This document shows, one piece after another, positions 25,310 through 34,311 of a DNA stretch of 64,000 nucleotides. The DNA is taken from NCBI RefSeq assembly GCF_042433055.1, contig NZ_JBHLWB010000006.1, forward strand, positions 1 through 64,000, read 5' to 3'. Origin of the DNA: Gallibacterium trehalosifermentans. GTDB taxonomy: Bacteria; Pseudomonadota; Gammaproteobacteria; Enterobacterales; Pasteurellaceae. The notes under the pieces are model-generated. The model was not told the DNA's origin. It did no database searches and saw only the letters and a program-made list of their open reading frames with translations. Both the position numbers and the translations under genes were made by a program. The first letter of the stretch is position 1. The number at the start of each line of letters is the position of its first letter.

Positions 25310-27688
25310 CTAAATATCTTCTAGAGAAACGGAGTTATCATTTGTTAATGCTTGTCCATTAACAAAAAATAATCTTGTTTCATTTTCTGGTAATTTGAAA
25401 TTAATTTTCTCATATTTAGGATTAAAAGAACCTGACTTAGTTAATTTAAGATCAATACAGCGTTCTGAACAACTCATCTCAATATCCAATAATAAGTACT
25501 GTTCTTTCAAATAACCGAAACTCTCTCCATCATCGTCAAAGATTTGTATTGAACACTTACCTTTAGTAATAAATGGCATTACAAGAAGTTCCCGATAAGT
25601 ATCATCTTGTGTATTGCTACCGCTATATGGGTTAAGAGGAATAATGCTGCCTGCTCTGATAAATAATGGTATTCTCTCTAATGGCGCTTCAACTGTTATC
25701 GTCTGACCACCGCTATACCATTGGTGATGATAAAATTCATACCAACCATTATGATTACTTGGTAAATAAACATCTCTTTTTCGCTGTTCTGGCTCTACTA
25801 TAGAGGCAACCAAAATATCTTTACCTAATAAATAATCATCTGTTTCAGCAAATGTGTTTACATCATCTTCATGATCCAAAAATGTTGGACGTAGCATTGG
25901 TTCATAATCTTTATGAGCTTTCCATAGAAGGTTATAAAAATATGGCATTAAACGATAACGTAATTGAATAGTTGAACGAATAATATCCGTTATTTGAGGG
26001 TACATCCAAGGTTCATTTACAGTATGATCATCATTCCATGAATGAATAGTGAATCTAGGGTGCATCACCCCATTTTGTACCCAACGTACAAACAATTCAG
26101 GATCTGGTTTATCCCCAGAAAACCCACCTACATCATGTCCTACATTATACAAACCAGATAAACTCATTCCTAAACCCATCTTGATATTATATTTTAATGT
26201 ATTCCAATTTGTTCTATTATCGCCACTCCAGGTTTGCACGTATCGATTCATTCCTGGTGAGCCAGAACGAGAAATTAAATAAGGTCTGAGATCTGGCTGA
26301 TAATCTAGTTGGGCTTCATATGATGCTTTCATCATCAGTAGAGGCATAAGTGGGCGAAGTAGTTTTACTGGCTTTGGTTTACCAAAATAGTAACAGCGAG
26401 CTTGCTCGTCCCAAATTTCAAACTCATTATTATCGTTCCAAGTTGAATCAATACCATATTTTAGTAATTGTTCGGTAACATTATCTTTCCACCATTGAAT
26501 GGTTTTCGGGTTTGTAAAATCTAAGTGTGATCCTTCATCATCCCAGAACATTGAGCGCTCTGGAGAATCTGAAATAGAATCTTTAATGAATAATCCTTGT
26601 TTTGCCACTTCCTGATATTTTGGATGATCTTGTAACAAACAAGGCTTAATATTGGCAGCTAATTTCATTCCAGATTGATGGAAATATGCTGTCATCGCTT
26701 TTGGATTTGGTACTTTATCTCTATTCCAATTAAATACATAGCGTTTATCATTAATCGATGTATAACCAGAGGATAATTGGAAAGAATCACAAGGAATATT
26801 ATGTTCCGTACATAAATCAACAAATTTTTTCAGCTGTTCTTGTGCATCTGGTGCATCAGTATAGTGCATTGTTGAGCCACTATATCCTAGGCTCCATTTA
26901 GGACCAAAAATTGTTCCTCCGGTTAATTTATTGTATTTTTTAGTAACGTCTACAATTTTAGGTCCTACAATAAAGTAATAATCGAGATCTCCATCTTCCG
27001 CACGATATGAACGATAAGCAGCATGATAGTTATCTAATTCATTGCCTAAATCAAACCAACATGTTGCTAAATTGTCATAATATAAGCCATAACTTAATTC
27101 TTTCGTATGCGTAATATAAAAAGGAATATGTTTGTACAATGGATCTGTTTTTTCTGCGTTATATCCCATCGCATCTAAATTTCTCATTTCAAACCGTCGT
27201 CCATAGCGATTAAGATTACCAGCTTTTTCTCCTAACCCATAATACGCATCTTCAGCCGATCTTTGCATAAAATGTGAAACTTTTCCTTGGGAAACTCCCA
27301 TTAAATAAGCACCTGTTTTTCTATCTTGAGCAATAGTTTTCCACCCTTCAGCTGTACGATATTGCCATTCTAAGTATAATGGTTGATGAACAATTACTTT
27401 TAATGTTTTAGTAGCAATGACTAATTGTTCTTTTTCTTGTTGGATTTCATAAATTGGTTGACTAAATCCCTCCATAGACCAACGATCTCGACCTTCCCAT
27501 ATAATATCACTTTGATTTGGTGTAATAGCCCATGTATCTGGTAAACGGAATAGATAGTTTTGTGAAAAAGCTACACGAAAAATATCTTCTTCTAAAATAA
27601 AAATATGTAAATACCAATTATGTTCACACTCAATATCAATACGGTTTTTTTCGTTACTTTTAAATGACCAGTTCTTCAATGTTTTCAT
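25310..27688 (-). CDS. Glycoside hydrolase family 31 enzyme
   Basis: A 792-residue enzyme with the GH31 layout: N-terminal beta domain (about 1-250), TIM barrel (about 260-600) and C-terminal beta domains. The predicted nucleophile is D419 in STWNDNNEFE, and the acid/base is D490 in QTWSGDNRTNW; FGPKWSLGYSGS opens the barrel. There is no signal peptide, so it acts in the cytoplasm. GH31 members cleave alpha-glucosides, alpha-xylosides and others. The position between uronate TRAP permeases and uxuR suggests an alpha-linked uronic-acid glycoside, which is inference. I chose ATG 27688 because GGGGAT precedes it; an ATG at 27700 has no RBS. Confidence 0.9.
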   Translation of the reverse strand: MKTLKNWSFKSNEKNRIDIECEHNWYLHIFILEEDIFRVAFSQNYLFRLPDTWAITPNQSDIIWEGRDRWSMEGFSQPIYEIQQEKEQLVIATKTLKVIVHQPLYLEWQYRTAEGWKTIAQDRKTGAYLMGVSQGKVSHFMQRSAEDAYYGLGEKAGNLNRYGRRFEMRNLDAMGYNAEKTDPLYKHIPFYITHTKELSYGLYYDNLATCWFDLGNELDNYHAAYRSYRAEDGDLDYYFIVGPKIVDVTKKYNKLTGGTIFGPKWSLGYSGSTMHYTDAPDAQEQLKKFVDLCTEHNIPCDSFQLSSGYTSINDKRYVFNWNRDKVPNPKAMTAYFHQSGMKLAANIKPCLLQDHPKYQEVAKQGLFIKDSISDSPERSMFWDDEGSHLDFTNPKTIQWWKDNVTEQLLKYGIDSTWNDNNEFEIWDEQARCYYFGKPKPVKLLRPLMPLLMMKASYEAQLDYQPDLRPYLISRSGSPGMNRYVQTWSGDNRTNWNTLKYNIKMGLGMSLSGLYNVGHDVGGFSGDKPDPELFVRWVQNGVMHPRFTIHSWNDDHTVNEPWMYPQITDIIRSTIQLRYRLMPYFYNLLWKAHKDYEPMLRPTFLDHEDDVNTFAETDDYLLGKDILVASIVEPEQRKRDVYLPSNHNGWYEFYHHQWYSGGQTITVEAPLERIPLFIRAGSIIPLNPYSGSNTQDDTYRELLVMPFITKGKCSIQIFDDDGESFGYLKEQYLLLDIEMSCSERCIDLKLTKSGSFNPKYEKINFKLPENETRLFFVNGQALTNDNSVSLEDI

Positions 27689-27710
27689 TTTTATCCCCAT
27701 TAATTTTTAA

Positions 27711-29012
27711 TTAATATCCAAGTAATACTCGTGGTAAAAATAGGCTTAAATCAGGTACATAAGCGACAAGTAATAATGCAATGATTAATACAAAATAGAA
27801 TGGTAAAAGTGGCTTAATAATTTGATTAATTTTTACTCCACTAACAGAACAACCAATAAATAATGCACTACCAACAGGAGGGGTACAAATTCCGATCGAA
27901 AGATTAAATGCCATTAAGATACCAAAATGCACAGGATCCATACCTAATTCAGTTACAATCGGTAAGAAAATTGGGGTGAAAATTAATAACGCAGGCGTCA
28001 TATCCATAAAGACACCGACGACTAACAAGATAATATTAATAATTAATAGAATAATAATCGGATTATCTGAAACAGAAAGTAATGCATCACTAATCGTATA
28101 AGGAATATCTGCATTTGCCATTGCCCAAGACATTCCCATTGAAGTACCTATTAACAGTAGAACAATAGCAGTTGTTACGACAGAATCGAGAATAATTTTT
28201 GGTAACTCTTTAATTGTAAATTCGCGATAAATCAACATGGCAAGCACTAATGTATAAACTACTGCAAATGCGGAGGCTTCTGTTGCCGTGAAGATACCGC
28301 CAATGATGCCACCCATAATTACAATAATTAAACCTAAGCTTGGCAATGCATCTAACGTTTTTTTACAGGCTTCACGACGTGTTGGTTTTGGTGATACTGG
28401 GTAATTCCGTTTTTTCGCAATAAATGCGACAACTAGCATAATAGATAACCCCATTAAAACTCCTGGAATATAGCCAGCTAAGAATAGAGCTCCTATTGAA
28501 GTACCTCCAGAAATTAACGAATAAACGATAAACGTATTACTCGGTGGAATTAATAATCCTGTTGGGCAAGAGGCAATATTTACAGAGGCAGAAAAAGCAG
28601 GATCATAACCTTCTTTTTTTTGCAACGGAGACATAATCCCACCCATTGCAGCTCCTGATGCAACAGCAGAGCCAGAAATCGAACCAAACATCATATTTGC
28701 TAATACATTAACATGAGCTAATGATCCAGGTAATCGCCCACCAATAACTTTAGCAAATTCAATCAATCGCAAAGCAATTCCACCTCTATTCATTATATTT
28801 CCAGCTAAAATAAAAAATGGAATTGCTAATAATGAGAAACTATCTAATCCTGATGCCATCTTTTGAGAAATTACTGCAATAGCGGAATCTAAAGGTAGGG
28901 ATAGCATGATTGTTAATAAAGATGCTATACCAATTGAAAACGAAATTGGCACACCAATAAAAAGTAGTACAAAGAAACTACCACTTAAAACAAGAACTGT
29001 TGACCATTCCAT
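27711..29012 (-). CDS. TRAP transporter large permease, hexuronate cluster
   Basis: A 433-residue DctM-family permease with about 12 hydrophobic segments. Family landmarks are VPISFSIGIASLLTIM, FSLLAIPFFILAGNIMNRGGIA, GSISGSAVASGAAMGGIM and GICTPPVGSALFIGCSVSG. It is about 18 bases downstream of its small partner and precedes the GH31 gene. The matching binding protein is encoded divergently at 29772. The substrate is inferred to be glucuronate, a related hexuronate or an oligomer from the catabolic genes around it. Confidence 0.92.
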   Translation of the reverse strand: MEWSTVLVLSGSFFVLLFIGVPISFSIGIASLLTIMLSLPLDSAIAVISQKMASGLDSFSLLAIPFFILAGNIMNRGGIALRLIEFAKVIGGRLPGSLAHVNVLANMMFGSISGSAVASGAAMGGIMSPLQKKEGYDPAFSASVNIASCPTGLLIPPSNTFIVYSLISGGTSIGALFLAGYIPGVLMGLSIMLVVAFIAKKRNYPVSPKPTRREACKKTLDALPSLGLIIVIMGGIIGGIFTATEASAFAVVYTLVLAMLIYREFTIKELPKIILDSVVTTAIVLLLIGTSMGMSWAMANADIPYTISDALLSVSDNPIIILLIINIILLVVGVFMDMTPALLIFTPIFLPIVTELGMDPVHFGILMAFNLSIGICTPPVGSALFIGCSVSGVKINQIIKPLLPFYFVLIIALLLVAYVPDLSLFLPRVLLGY

Positions 29013-29029
29013 AATTATAATCCCCCAAA

Positions 29030-29515
29030 TTAATGAGAAAGTTGCTTGATGTTGTCAATAACATCTCGAATCAAATAGATGAGCATAAATATCCCACTAA
29101 TTGGGATTGCCAAATATACTAGTCCCATTTCAATACCAATTACAGGAGAGATTTGTCCGTGAGCGATAGTATCTTGAACTAATCGTATACCGCCATAACA
29201 CATAATTGATAAAGAAAACAAAATACCTACCATATTAATAAATAAATTTAATTGACATTGTTTAGCTGGAGATGACTCCAGTTTCGTAGTTAGTAAATCA
29301 ATGGCTAAATGTTTTTTTTGTCCTAATGCATAAGCAGCACCAATTAGACCTACCCAAATAAATAAAAACCTTGCCATTTCATCAGTATAAGTACTTGGCG
29401 TATTTAGAAGGTATCGAGATAACACCTGCCAAATAACACAGCACACCAAAACAGAACAGAGAATGACACACATTATTGAAAGAATCTTATTAATGACATT
29501 AATAAACTTTTCCAT
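29030..29515 (-). CDS. TRAP transporter small permease, hexuronate cluster
   Basis: A 161-residue DctQ-family membrane protein with four hydrophobic segments. The motif RYLLNTPSTYTDEMARFLFIWVGLIGA after helix 1 and the LAIDLLTTKLE segment are typical. It is the first gene of the minus-strand operon and has an RBS (GGAG) 9 bases before ATG 29515. It pairs with the large permease at 27711-29012. Confidence 0.9.
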   Translation of the reverse strand: MEKFINVINKILSIMCVILCSVLVCCVIWQVLSRYLLNTPSTYTDEMARFLFIWVGLIGAAYALGQKKHLAIDLLTTKLESSPAKQCQLNLFINMVGILFSLSIMCYGGIRLVQDTIAHGQISPVIGIEMGLVYLAIPISGIFMLIYLIRDVIDNIKQLSH

Positions 29516-29771
29516 TTTTCTAAATTCTCCTTTTTTATTGGGTTTGGTATTCCAATTTTGATTAAAAAATAGAATTGATCAACAATTTTATTCTATTTAT
29601 GTGATCTGGTTCACCAAATTTAAAAAATTGGATTGAACTATGAAAAATGATGGTTATATTTAAGCCAACAATATGCTTTATATTGTTTTAAAAGACAAAC
29701 TGGTTTACCTCTTATGAAACTGGTTATCTTTGTTTTTACTAACCGACCTAACAGGCAGGAGTATATTTTTT
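29516..29771. promoter_or_regulatory. Divergent hexuronate control region with CRP site and UxuR-like words
   Basis: The 256 bases between the two divergent operons contain TGTGATCTGGTTCACC (29600-29615), nine of ten matches to CRP consensus. Overlapping its right half is the palindrome TGGTTCACCA (29607-29616), and TGGTTTACC recurs at 29701-29709. Both resemble the TGGTATACCA core reported for UxuR/ExuR-type operators. Overlap of activator and repressor sites would give carbon-source-dependent, uronate-inducible control of both operons. Site functions are inferred. Confidence 0.65.
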
Positions 29772-30755
29772 ATGAAAAAGACTATTTTATCTGTAGCTTT
29801 AACCGCCGTGTTATCTATGGGCGTAGCACTATCTGCACAAGCAAAGATTGTATTAAAACTTAGCCATAATAATGACAAAACTCATCCAGTTCATATTTCA
29901 ATGCAGCATATGGCTGATGAGGTAAAACAACTTACTAATGGAGAGGTAATTATTCGGATTTATCCTAATAGTCAATTAGGTACACAGCGTGAGTCTATGG
30001 AATTATTGCAATCAGGTTCGTTAGATATGGCGAAGTCGAATGCAAGTGAAATGGAGTCATTTGAGCCTACCTATGGTGCATTTAATGTTCCATATCTGTT
30101 CAAAAACAAAGAGCATTACTATAAAGTGTTAACTGATCCTGAAGTTGGACAAAAAATTTTGCAAGCATCAAAAGACAAAGGATTTATTGGGTTAACCTAT
30201 TATGATGGTGGAGCAAGAAGTTTCTATGCAAACAAACCTATTAAATCTCCAGCAGACTTAAAAGGTATGAAAATTCGGGTACAACCAAGTCCATCAGCTG
30301 TTGAAATGATGAAGTTGATGGGAGCATCACCAACACCGTTAGCTTATGGAGAACTCTATACAGCGTTGCAACAAAAAGTTGTTGATGGTGCAGAGAACAA
30401 CGAAACAGCATTAACTCTTGCTCGTCATGGTGAAGTCGCTAAATACTTCAGTGAAGATCAACACACTATGATTCCAGACGTCTTACTTATTAGTACAAAA
30501 TCTTGGAATAAGCTCTCTCCAGAACAACAGGCTGCACTTAAGAAAGCGGCGGATCACTCTATGTTATTCCATAAAGATTTATGGGATAAGATGATCGCAG
30601 AAGAAATTGAGAAAGCAAAATCACAACTTAATGTTGAATTTGTTCAAGTTGATAAACAACCATTTATTGATGCTGTTAAAAGTATGCATGATACAGTTAA
30701 GCAAAATCCTGTATTAAAAGATTATATTGAGCGTATCAATGAACTGAGCAAATAA
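29772..30755 (+). CDS. TRAP transporter solute-binding protein, hexuronate cluster
   Basis: A 327-residue periplasmic binding protein. The signal peptide covers about residues 1-24 (KTILSVALTAVLSMGVALSAQA). The mature part starts KIVLKLSHNNDKTHPVH, with LKGMKIRVQPSPSAVEMMKLMGA carrying the conserved carboxylate-binding arginine, and GELYTALQQKVVDGAENNETAL after it. The ATG at 29772 follows AGGAG and is favoured over one at 29730 because it starts a normal signal peptide. Similar clusters in Haemophilus pair such proteins with uxu genes; a hexuronate ligand is likely but not shown. Confidence 0.91.
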   Translation: MKKTILSVALTAVLSMGVALSAQAKIVLKLSHNNDKTHPVHISMQHMADEVKQLTNGEVIIRIYPNSQLGTQRESMELLQSGSLDMAKSNASEMESFEPTYGAFNVPYLFKNKEHYYKVLTDPEVGQKILQASKDKGFIGLTYYDGGARSFYANKPIKSPADLKGMKIRVQPSPSAVEMMKLMGASPTPLAYGELYTALQQKVVDGAENNETALTLARHGEVAKYFSEDQHTMIPDVLLISTKSWNKLSPEQQAALKKAADHSMLFHKDLWDKMIAEEIEKAKSQLNVEFVQVDKQPFIDAVKSMHDTVKQNPVLKDYIERINELSK

Positions 30756-30776
30756 AAAATCACCTCCAATAATATT

Positions 30777-30800
30777 GCGACATCTCATGATGTCGCTTCT
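30777..30800 (+). other. Intercistronic hairpin after the binding-protein gene
   Basis: GCGACATC (30777-30784) pairs with GATGTCGC (30789-30796), followed by TTCTTTCT. It lies 22 bases after the binding-protein stop and before the SDR gene. It may be a partial terminator or mRNA-stabilising element that raises the ratio of binding protein to enzymes. Confidence 0.7.
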
Positions 30801-30816
30801 TTCTAAAAGGAATTTA

Positions 30817-31665
30817 ATGATGAATATTGCAAAAAATCACAATCTAAAAGATAAACTTATTGTTATTTCTGGTGCTGGTGGGGTGTTATGTGCATTTTTA
30901 GCAAAAGAACTTGCCAAAACACAAGCTAACATTGCGTTATTAGATATTAATTATGATGCAGCAAATCAAATTGCAGAAGAAATTAATCAGTCTGGTGGTA
31001 AGGCAAAGGCCTATAAAACAAATGTATTAGATCTTGATAGTATTCAAAACACACGAGATCAAATAGTATCTGATTTTGGAACTTGTGATATTTTAATTAA
31101 TGGAGCAGGTGGCAATAATTCAAAAGCGACTACAGACAATGAATTCCATCAATTTGATTTACCAGAAAATACCAAAACATTTTTTGAATTAGATAAGTCT
31201 GGTATTGAATTTGTCTTTAATTTGAATTATTTAGGAACATTATTACCAACCCAAGTTTTTGCTAAAGATATGCTTGGCAAACTTGGTGCAAATATTGTGA
31301 ATATTTCTAGTATGAATGCATTTACACCATTAACTAAAATTCCTGCTTATTCAGGAGCAAAAGCTGCTATTAGTAATTTTACTCAATGGCTTGCCGTCTA
31401 TTTTTCAAAAGTAGGCTTGCGTTGCAATGCTATTGCTCCTGGATTCTTAGTAAGTAATCAGAATCGTGCATTATTATTCGATGAAAATGGGCAACCTACT
31501 GCAAGAGCTAATAAGATTCTAACTAATACACCTATGGGAAGATTTGGTGAGCCAGAAGAACTACTTGGTGCATTACTTTTTTTAATTGATAGTGAATATT
31601 CTAGTTTTGTTAACGGTGTCATCATTCCAGTTGATGGTGGTTTCTCTGCTTATAGTGGGGTGTAA
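30817..31665 (+). CDS. SDR-family oxidoreductase, probable fructuronate reductase
   Basis: A 282-residue short-chain dehydrogenase. The cofactor motif is GAGGVLCAFLAKELA near residue 22, NGAGGN follows, and the catalytic set is S, Y and K in NISSMNAF and PAYSGAKAAISNF. VDGGFSAYSGV ends the protein. The gene lies between the uronate binding protein and uxaC, and no classical UxuB (long-chain polyol dehydrogenase) is in the cluster, so it probably reduces fructuronate to mannonate, as proposed for the equivalent Haemophilus gene. ATG 30817 follows AAGG; a second ATG lies at 30820. Confidence 0.85.
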   Translation: MMNIAKNHNLKDKLIVISGAGGVLCAFLAKELAKTQANIALLDINYDAANQIAEEINQSGGKAKAYKTNVLDLDSIQNTRDQIVSDFGTCDILINGAGGNNSKATTDNEFHQFDLPENTKTFFELDKSGIEFVFNLNYLGTLLPTQVFAKDMLGKLGANIVNISSMNAFTPLTKIPAYSGAKAAISNFTQWLAVYFSKVGLRCNAIAPGFLVSNQNRALLFDENGQPTARANKILTNTPMGRFGEPEELLGALLFLIDSEYSSFVNGVIIPVDGGFSAYSGV

Positions 31666-31667
31666 TT

Positions 31668-33071
31668 ATGAAACCATTTATGGGCGAAGATTTTTTGTTA
31701 TCTTCTGAAACATCAAAAATACTTTATCATCAATATGCTGCCCCACAACCAATTTTTGATTATCACTGTCATTTAAGCCCAAAAGATATTGCAGAAAATA
31801 GACAATTTAAAGATCTTACTGAAATTTGGCTAGAGGGAGATCATTATAAATGGCGTGCTATGCGTACTGCGGGTATTGATGAAATATTCATTACAGGTAA
31901 TGCAGATAATTACCAAAAATATTTAGCTTGGGCAAAAACAGTACCATTATGTATTGGTAACCCAATTTATCATTGGACACATTTAGAATTACGTCGTCCA
32001 TTTGGAATTACTAATATCTTATTTTCGCCTCATTCCGCAGAAAAAATTTGGCATCAATGTAATGAATTATTACAACAGCCAGAATTTTCTGCTCGTGGAA
32101 TTATGCAGCAAATGAATGTGGCATTATCGGGTACAACAGATGATCCGATTGATTCTTTGGAATATCACAGAAAAATTGCCAATGATTCAACTTTCTCTAT
32201 CGAAGTTGTACCGAGTTGGCGACCTGATAAAGTTTTTAAAATTGAATTAGATGGTTTCCCAGACTATATTGCTAAATTAGCAGCAGCTAGCGATGTAGAT
32301 ATTCGTTCTTTTGCTGATTTGCAATTTGCTTTGGTAAAACGATTAGATCATTTTGATCATCATGGTTGTAAATCTGCTGATCATGGAATAGAAATGGTAC
32401 GTTTCGCACCAATTCCTGATACTCAAACCCTAGATCGTATTTTACAAACTCGCCTACAAGGCAAAATTCTCAATGAATTGCAAATAGCACAATTCAGTAC
32501 AGCTGTTTTAGTATGGCTTGCTGAGCAATATTGCCAACGTCAGTGGGTGATGCAACTGCATATTGGTGCTTTACGAAATAATAATACACGAATGTTTAGG
32601 CTCTTAGGCGCTGACAGTGGTTTTGACTCTATTGGAGATCGTTCTTATGCAGAACCACTTTCTCGCTTATTAGATACAATGGACCAAACTAACAATTTAC
32701 CTAAAACGATCTTATATTGTCTTAATCCAAGAGATAACGAAATGATTGCAAGTATGATTGGTAATTTTCAAACTGGTGGAATTGCTGGAAAAATCCAATT
32801 TGGATCGGGCTGGTGGTTTAATGATCAAAAAGATGGCATGGAACGTCAATTACAACAACTTTCTCAACTTGGTTTACTCAGTCAATTCATTGGAATGCTT
32901 ACCGACTCAAGAAGTTTCTTATCATTCACTCGACATGAATACTTCCGCCGTATTTTATGTGAATTAATAGGTAAATGGGTTGAAAATGGTGAATTACCAA
33001 ATGATTTAGATTTGTTAGGTAAAATGGTAGAAAATATTTGTTTTTACAATGCAAAAGCCTATTTTAAATAA
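31668..33071 (+). CDS. uxaC: Glucuronate isomerase
   Basis: A 467-residue cytoplasmic enzyme that converts D-glucuronate to fructuronate (and galacturonate to tagaturonate), first step of hexuronate breakdown. Landmarks are PIFDYHCHLSPKDIAENRQF near residue 28, WKYRW-like KWRAMRTAGI, LSGTTDDPIDSL, QLHIGALRNNNTRMF and the late GSGWWFNDQKDGMERQL. It starts 2 bases after the SDR stop, so the two are translated together. A strong terminator follows. Confidence 0.95.
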   Translation: MKPFMGEDFLLSSETSKILYHQYAAPQPIFDYHCHLSPKDIAENRQFKDLTEIWLEGDHYKWRAMRTAGIDEIFITGNADNYQKYLAWAKTVPLCIGNPIYHWTHLELRRPFGITNILFSPHSAEKIWHQCNELLQQPEFSARGIMQQMNVALSGTTDDPIDSLEYHRKIANDSTFSIEVVPSWRPDKVFKIELDGFPDYIAKLAAASDVDIRSFADLQFALVKRLDHFDHHGCKSADHGIEMVRFAPIPDTQTLDRILQTRLQGKILNELQIAQFSTAVLVWLAEQYCQRQWVMQLHIGALRNNNTRMFRLLGADSGFDSIGDRSYAEPLSRLLDTMDQTNNLPKTILYCLNPRDNEMIASMIGNFQTGGIAGKIQFGSGWWFNDQKDGMERQLQQLSQLGLLSQFIGMLTDSRSFLSFTRHEYFRRILCELIGKWVENGELPNDLDLLGKMVENICFYNAKAYFK

Positions 33072-33088
33072 GACTATTTTATGCAACA

Positions 33089-33116
33089 AAAAAACCGCCA
33101 AAGTTGGCGGTTTTTT
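33089..33116. terminator. Bidirectional terminator between uxaC and gapA
   Basis: AAAAACCGCCAA and TTGGCGGTTTTTT form a strong stem with a 2-base spacer, with A- and T-runs on both sides. Confidence 0.93.
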
Positions 33117-33137
33117 ATATCTATGAATATTTCTTAA

Positions 33138-34133
33138 TTATTTAGAAATATGTGCAACTAAATCTAATACTTTGTTTGAGTAACCAGTTTCGTTGTCATA
33201 CCAAGAAACAACTTTAACGAAAGTATCTGTTAGTTGGATACCTGCTTTTGCATCAAAGATAGAAGTTAATGCACAGCCATTAAAGTCTGTTGATACCACA
33301 TCATCTTCTGTGTAACCTAAAACGCCTTTGAATTCGTTTTCAGAAGCACGTTTCATTTCTGCACAGATTTCTGCGTAAGTTGCTGGTTTTTCTAAGTTTA
33401 CTGTTAAATCTACAACAGATACGTTAGCAGTAGGAACACGGAAAGCCATACCTGTTAATTTACCATTTAATGCAGGGATAACTTTACCTACAGCTTTAGC
33501 AGCACCAGTTGATGATGGGATAATATTTTGCGCCGCACCACGACCACCACGCCAATCTTTTACAGATGGACCATCTACTGTTTTTTGGGTTGCAGTTGTT
33601 GCGTGAACAGTTGTCATTAAACCGTCTTTGATACCCCATTTGTTGTGTAATACTTTAGCGATTGGCGCTAAACAGTTAGTTGTACAAGATGCGTTAGAAA
33701 CGATATCTTGACCTGCATAGCTATCGAAGTTAACACCATTTACGAACATTGGCGTGTTGTCTTTTGATGGACCAGTCATAACTACTTTTTTCGCACCAGC
33801 AGTGATGTGTTTACGTGCAGTTTCGTCAGTTAAGAATAAACCTGTTGCTTCAACAACCACATCAACACCGATTTCATTCCATTTTAAGTTTGCTGGATCA
33901 CGTTCTGCAGTAACGCGGATTGTTTTACCATTTACGATTAAATTTCCATCTTTCACTTCAACGGTACCATCGAAACGACCGTGAGTTGAATCGTATTTCA
34001 ACATATACGCCATGTAATCAACATCAATTAAGTCGTTGATACCCACAACTTCGATGTCATCACGAGTTTGTGCTGCACGGAAAACGATACGACCAATACG
34101 GCCGAAGCCATTAATACCAATTTTAATTGCCAT
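33138..34133 (-). CDS. gapA: Glyceraldehyde-3-phosphate dehydrogenase
   Basis: A 331-residue glycolytic enzyme that oxidises glyceraldehyde 3-phosphate to 1,3-bisphosphoglycerate with NAD. The Rossmann motif INGFGRIGRIVFRA is at residues 7-20. The catalytic cysteine is C150 in SNASCTTNCLAP, and HATTATQKTVDGPS contains the assisting histidine. Length and sequence match gammaproteobacterial GapA. It is a single gene; a FNR/CRP-like site lies about 160 bases upstream. Confidence 0.97.
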   Translation of the reverse strand: MAIKIGINGFGRIGRIVFRAAQTRDDIEVVGINDLIDVDYMAYMLKYDSTHGRFDGTVEVKDGNLIVNGKTIRVTAERDPANLKWNEIGVDVVVEATGLFLTDETARKHITAGAKKVVMTGPSKDNTPMFVNGVNFDSYAGQDIVSNASCTTNCLAPIAKVLHNKWGIKDGLMTTVHATTATQKTVDGPSVKDWRGGRGAAQNIIPSSTGAAKAVGKVIPALNGKLTGMAFRVPTANVSVVDLTVNLEKPATYAEICAEMKRASENEFKGVLGYTEDDVVSTDFNGCALTSIFDAKAGIQLTDTFVKVVSWYDNETGYSNKVLDLVAHISK

Positions 34134-34293
34134 AGTATTTACCTATATTTAATGTTAAACAAATCTATTTAAATCACGGTTAATTTTTTAGATTTAAAAA
34201 TTAATTGCGCTAAAACCGCGGCGGATTATAACATAAACTTCCATTCTACGAAAATCTGCCATAGCGCAGTTGAAAGATAACAGATAACTTTTT

Positions 34294-34309
34294 TGTGATC
34301 TACATCAAA
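34294..34309 (-). promoter_or_regulatory. FNR/CRP-like site between gapA and fadR
   Basis: TGTGATCTACATCAAA matches CRP consensus at eight of ten positions, and GTGAT-CTAC-ATCAA inside it (34295-34308) matches the FNR consensus at nine of ten. It lies just after the fadR stop and upstream of gapA on the minus strand, so gapA is the likely target. Either factor could bind. Confidence 0.45.
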
Positions 34310-34311
34310 TT

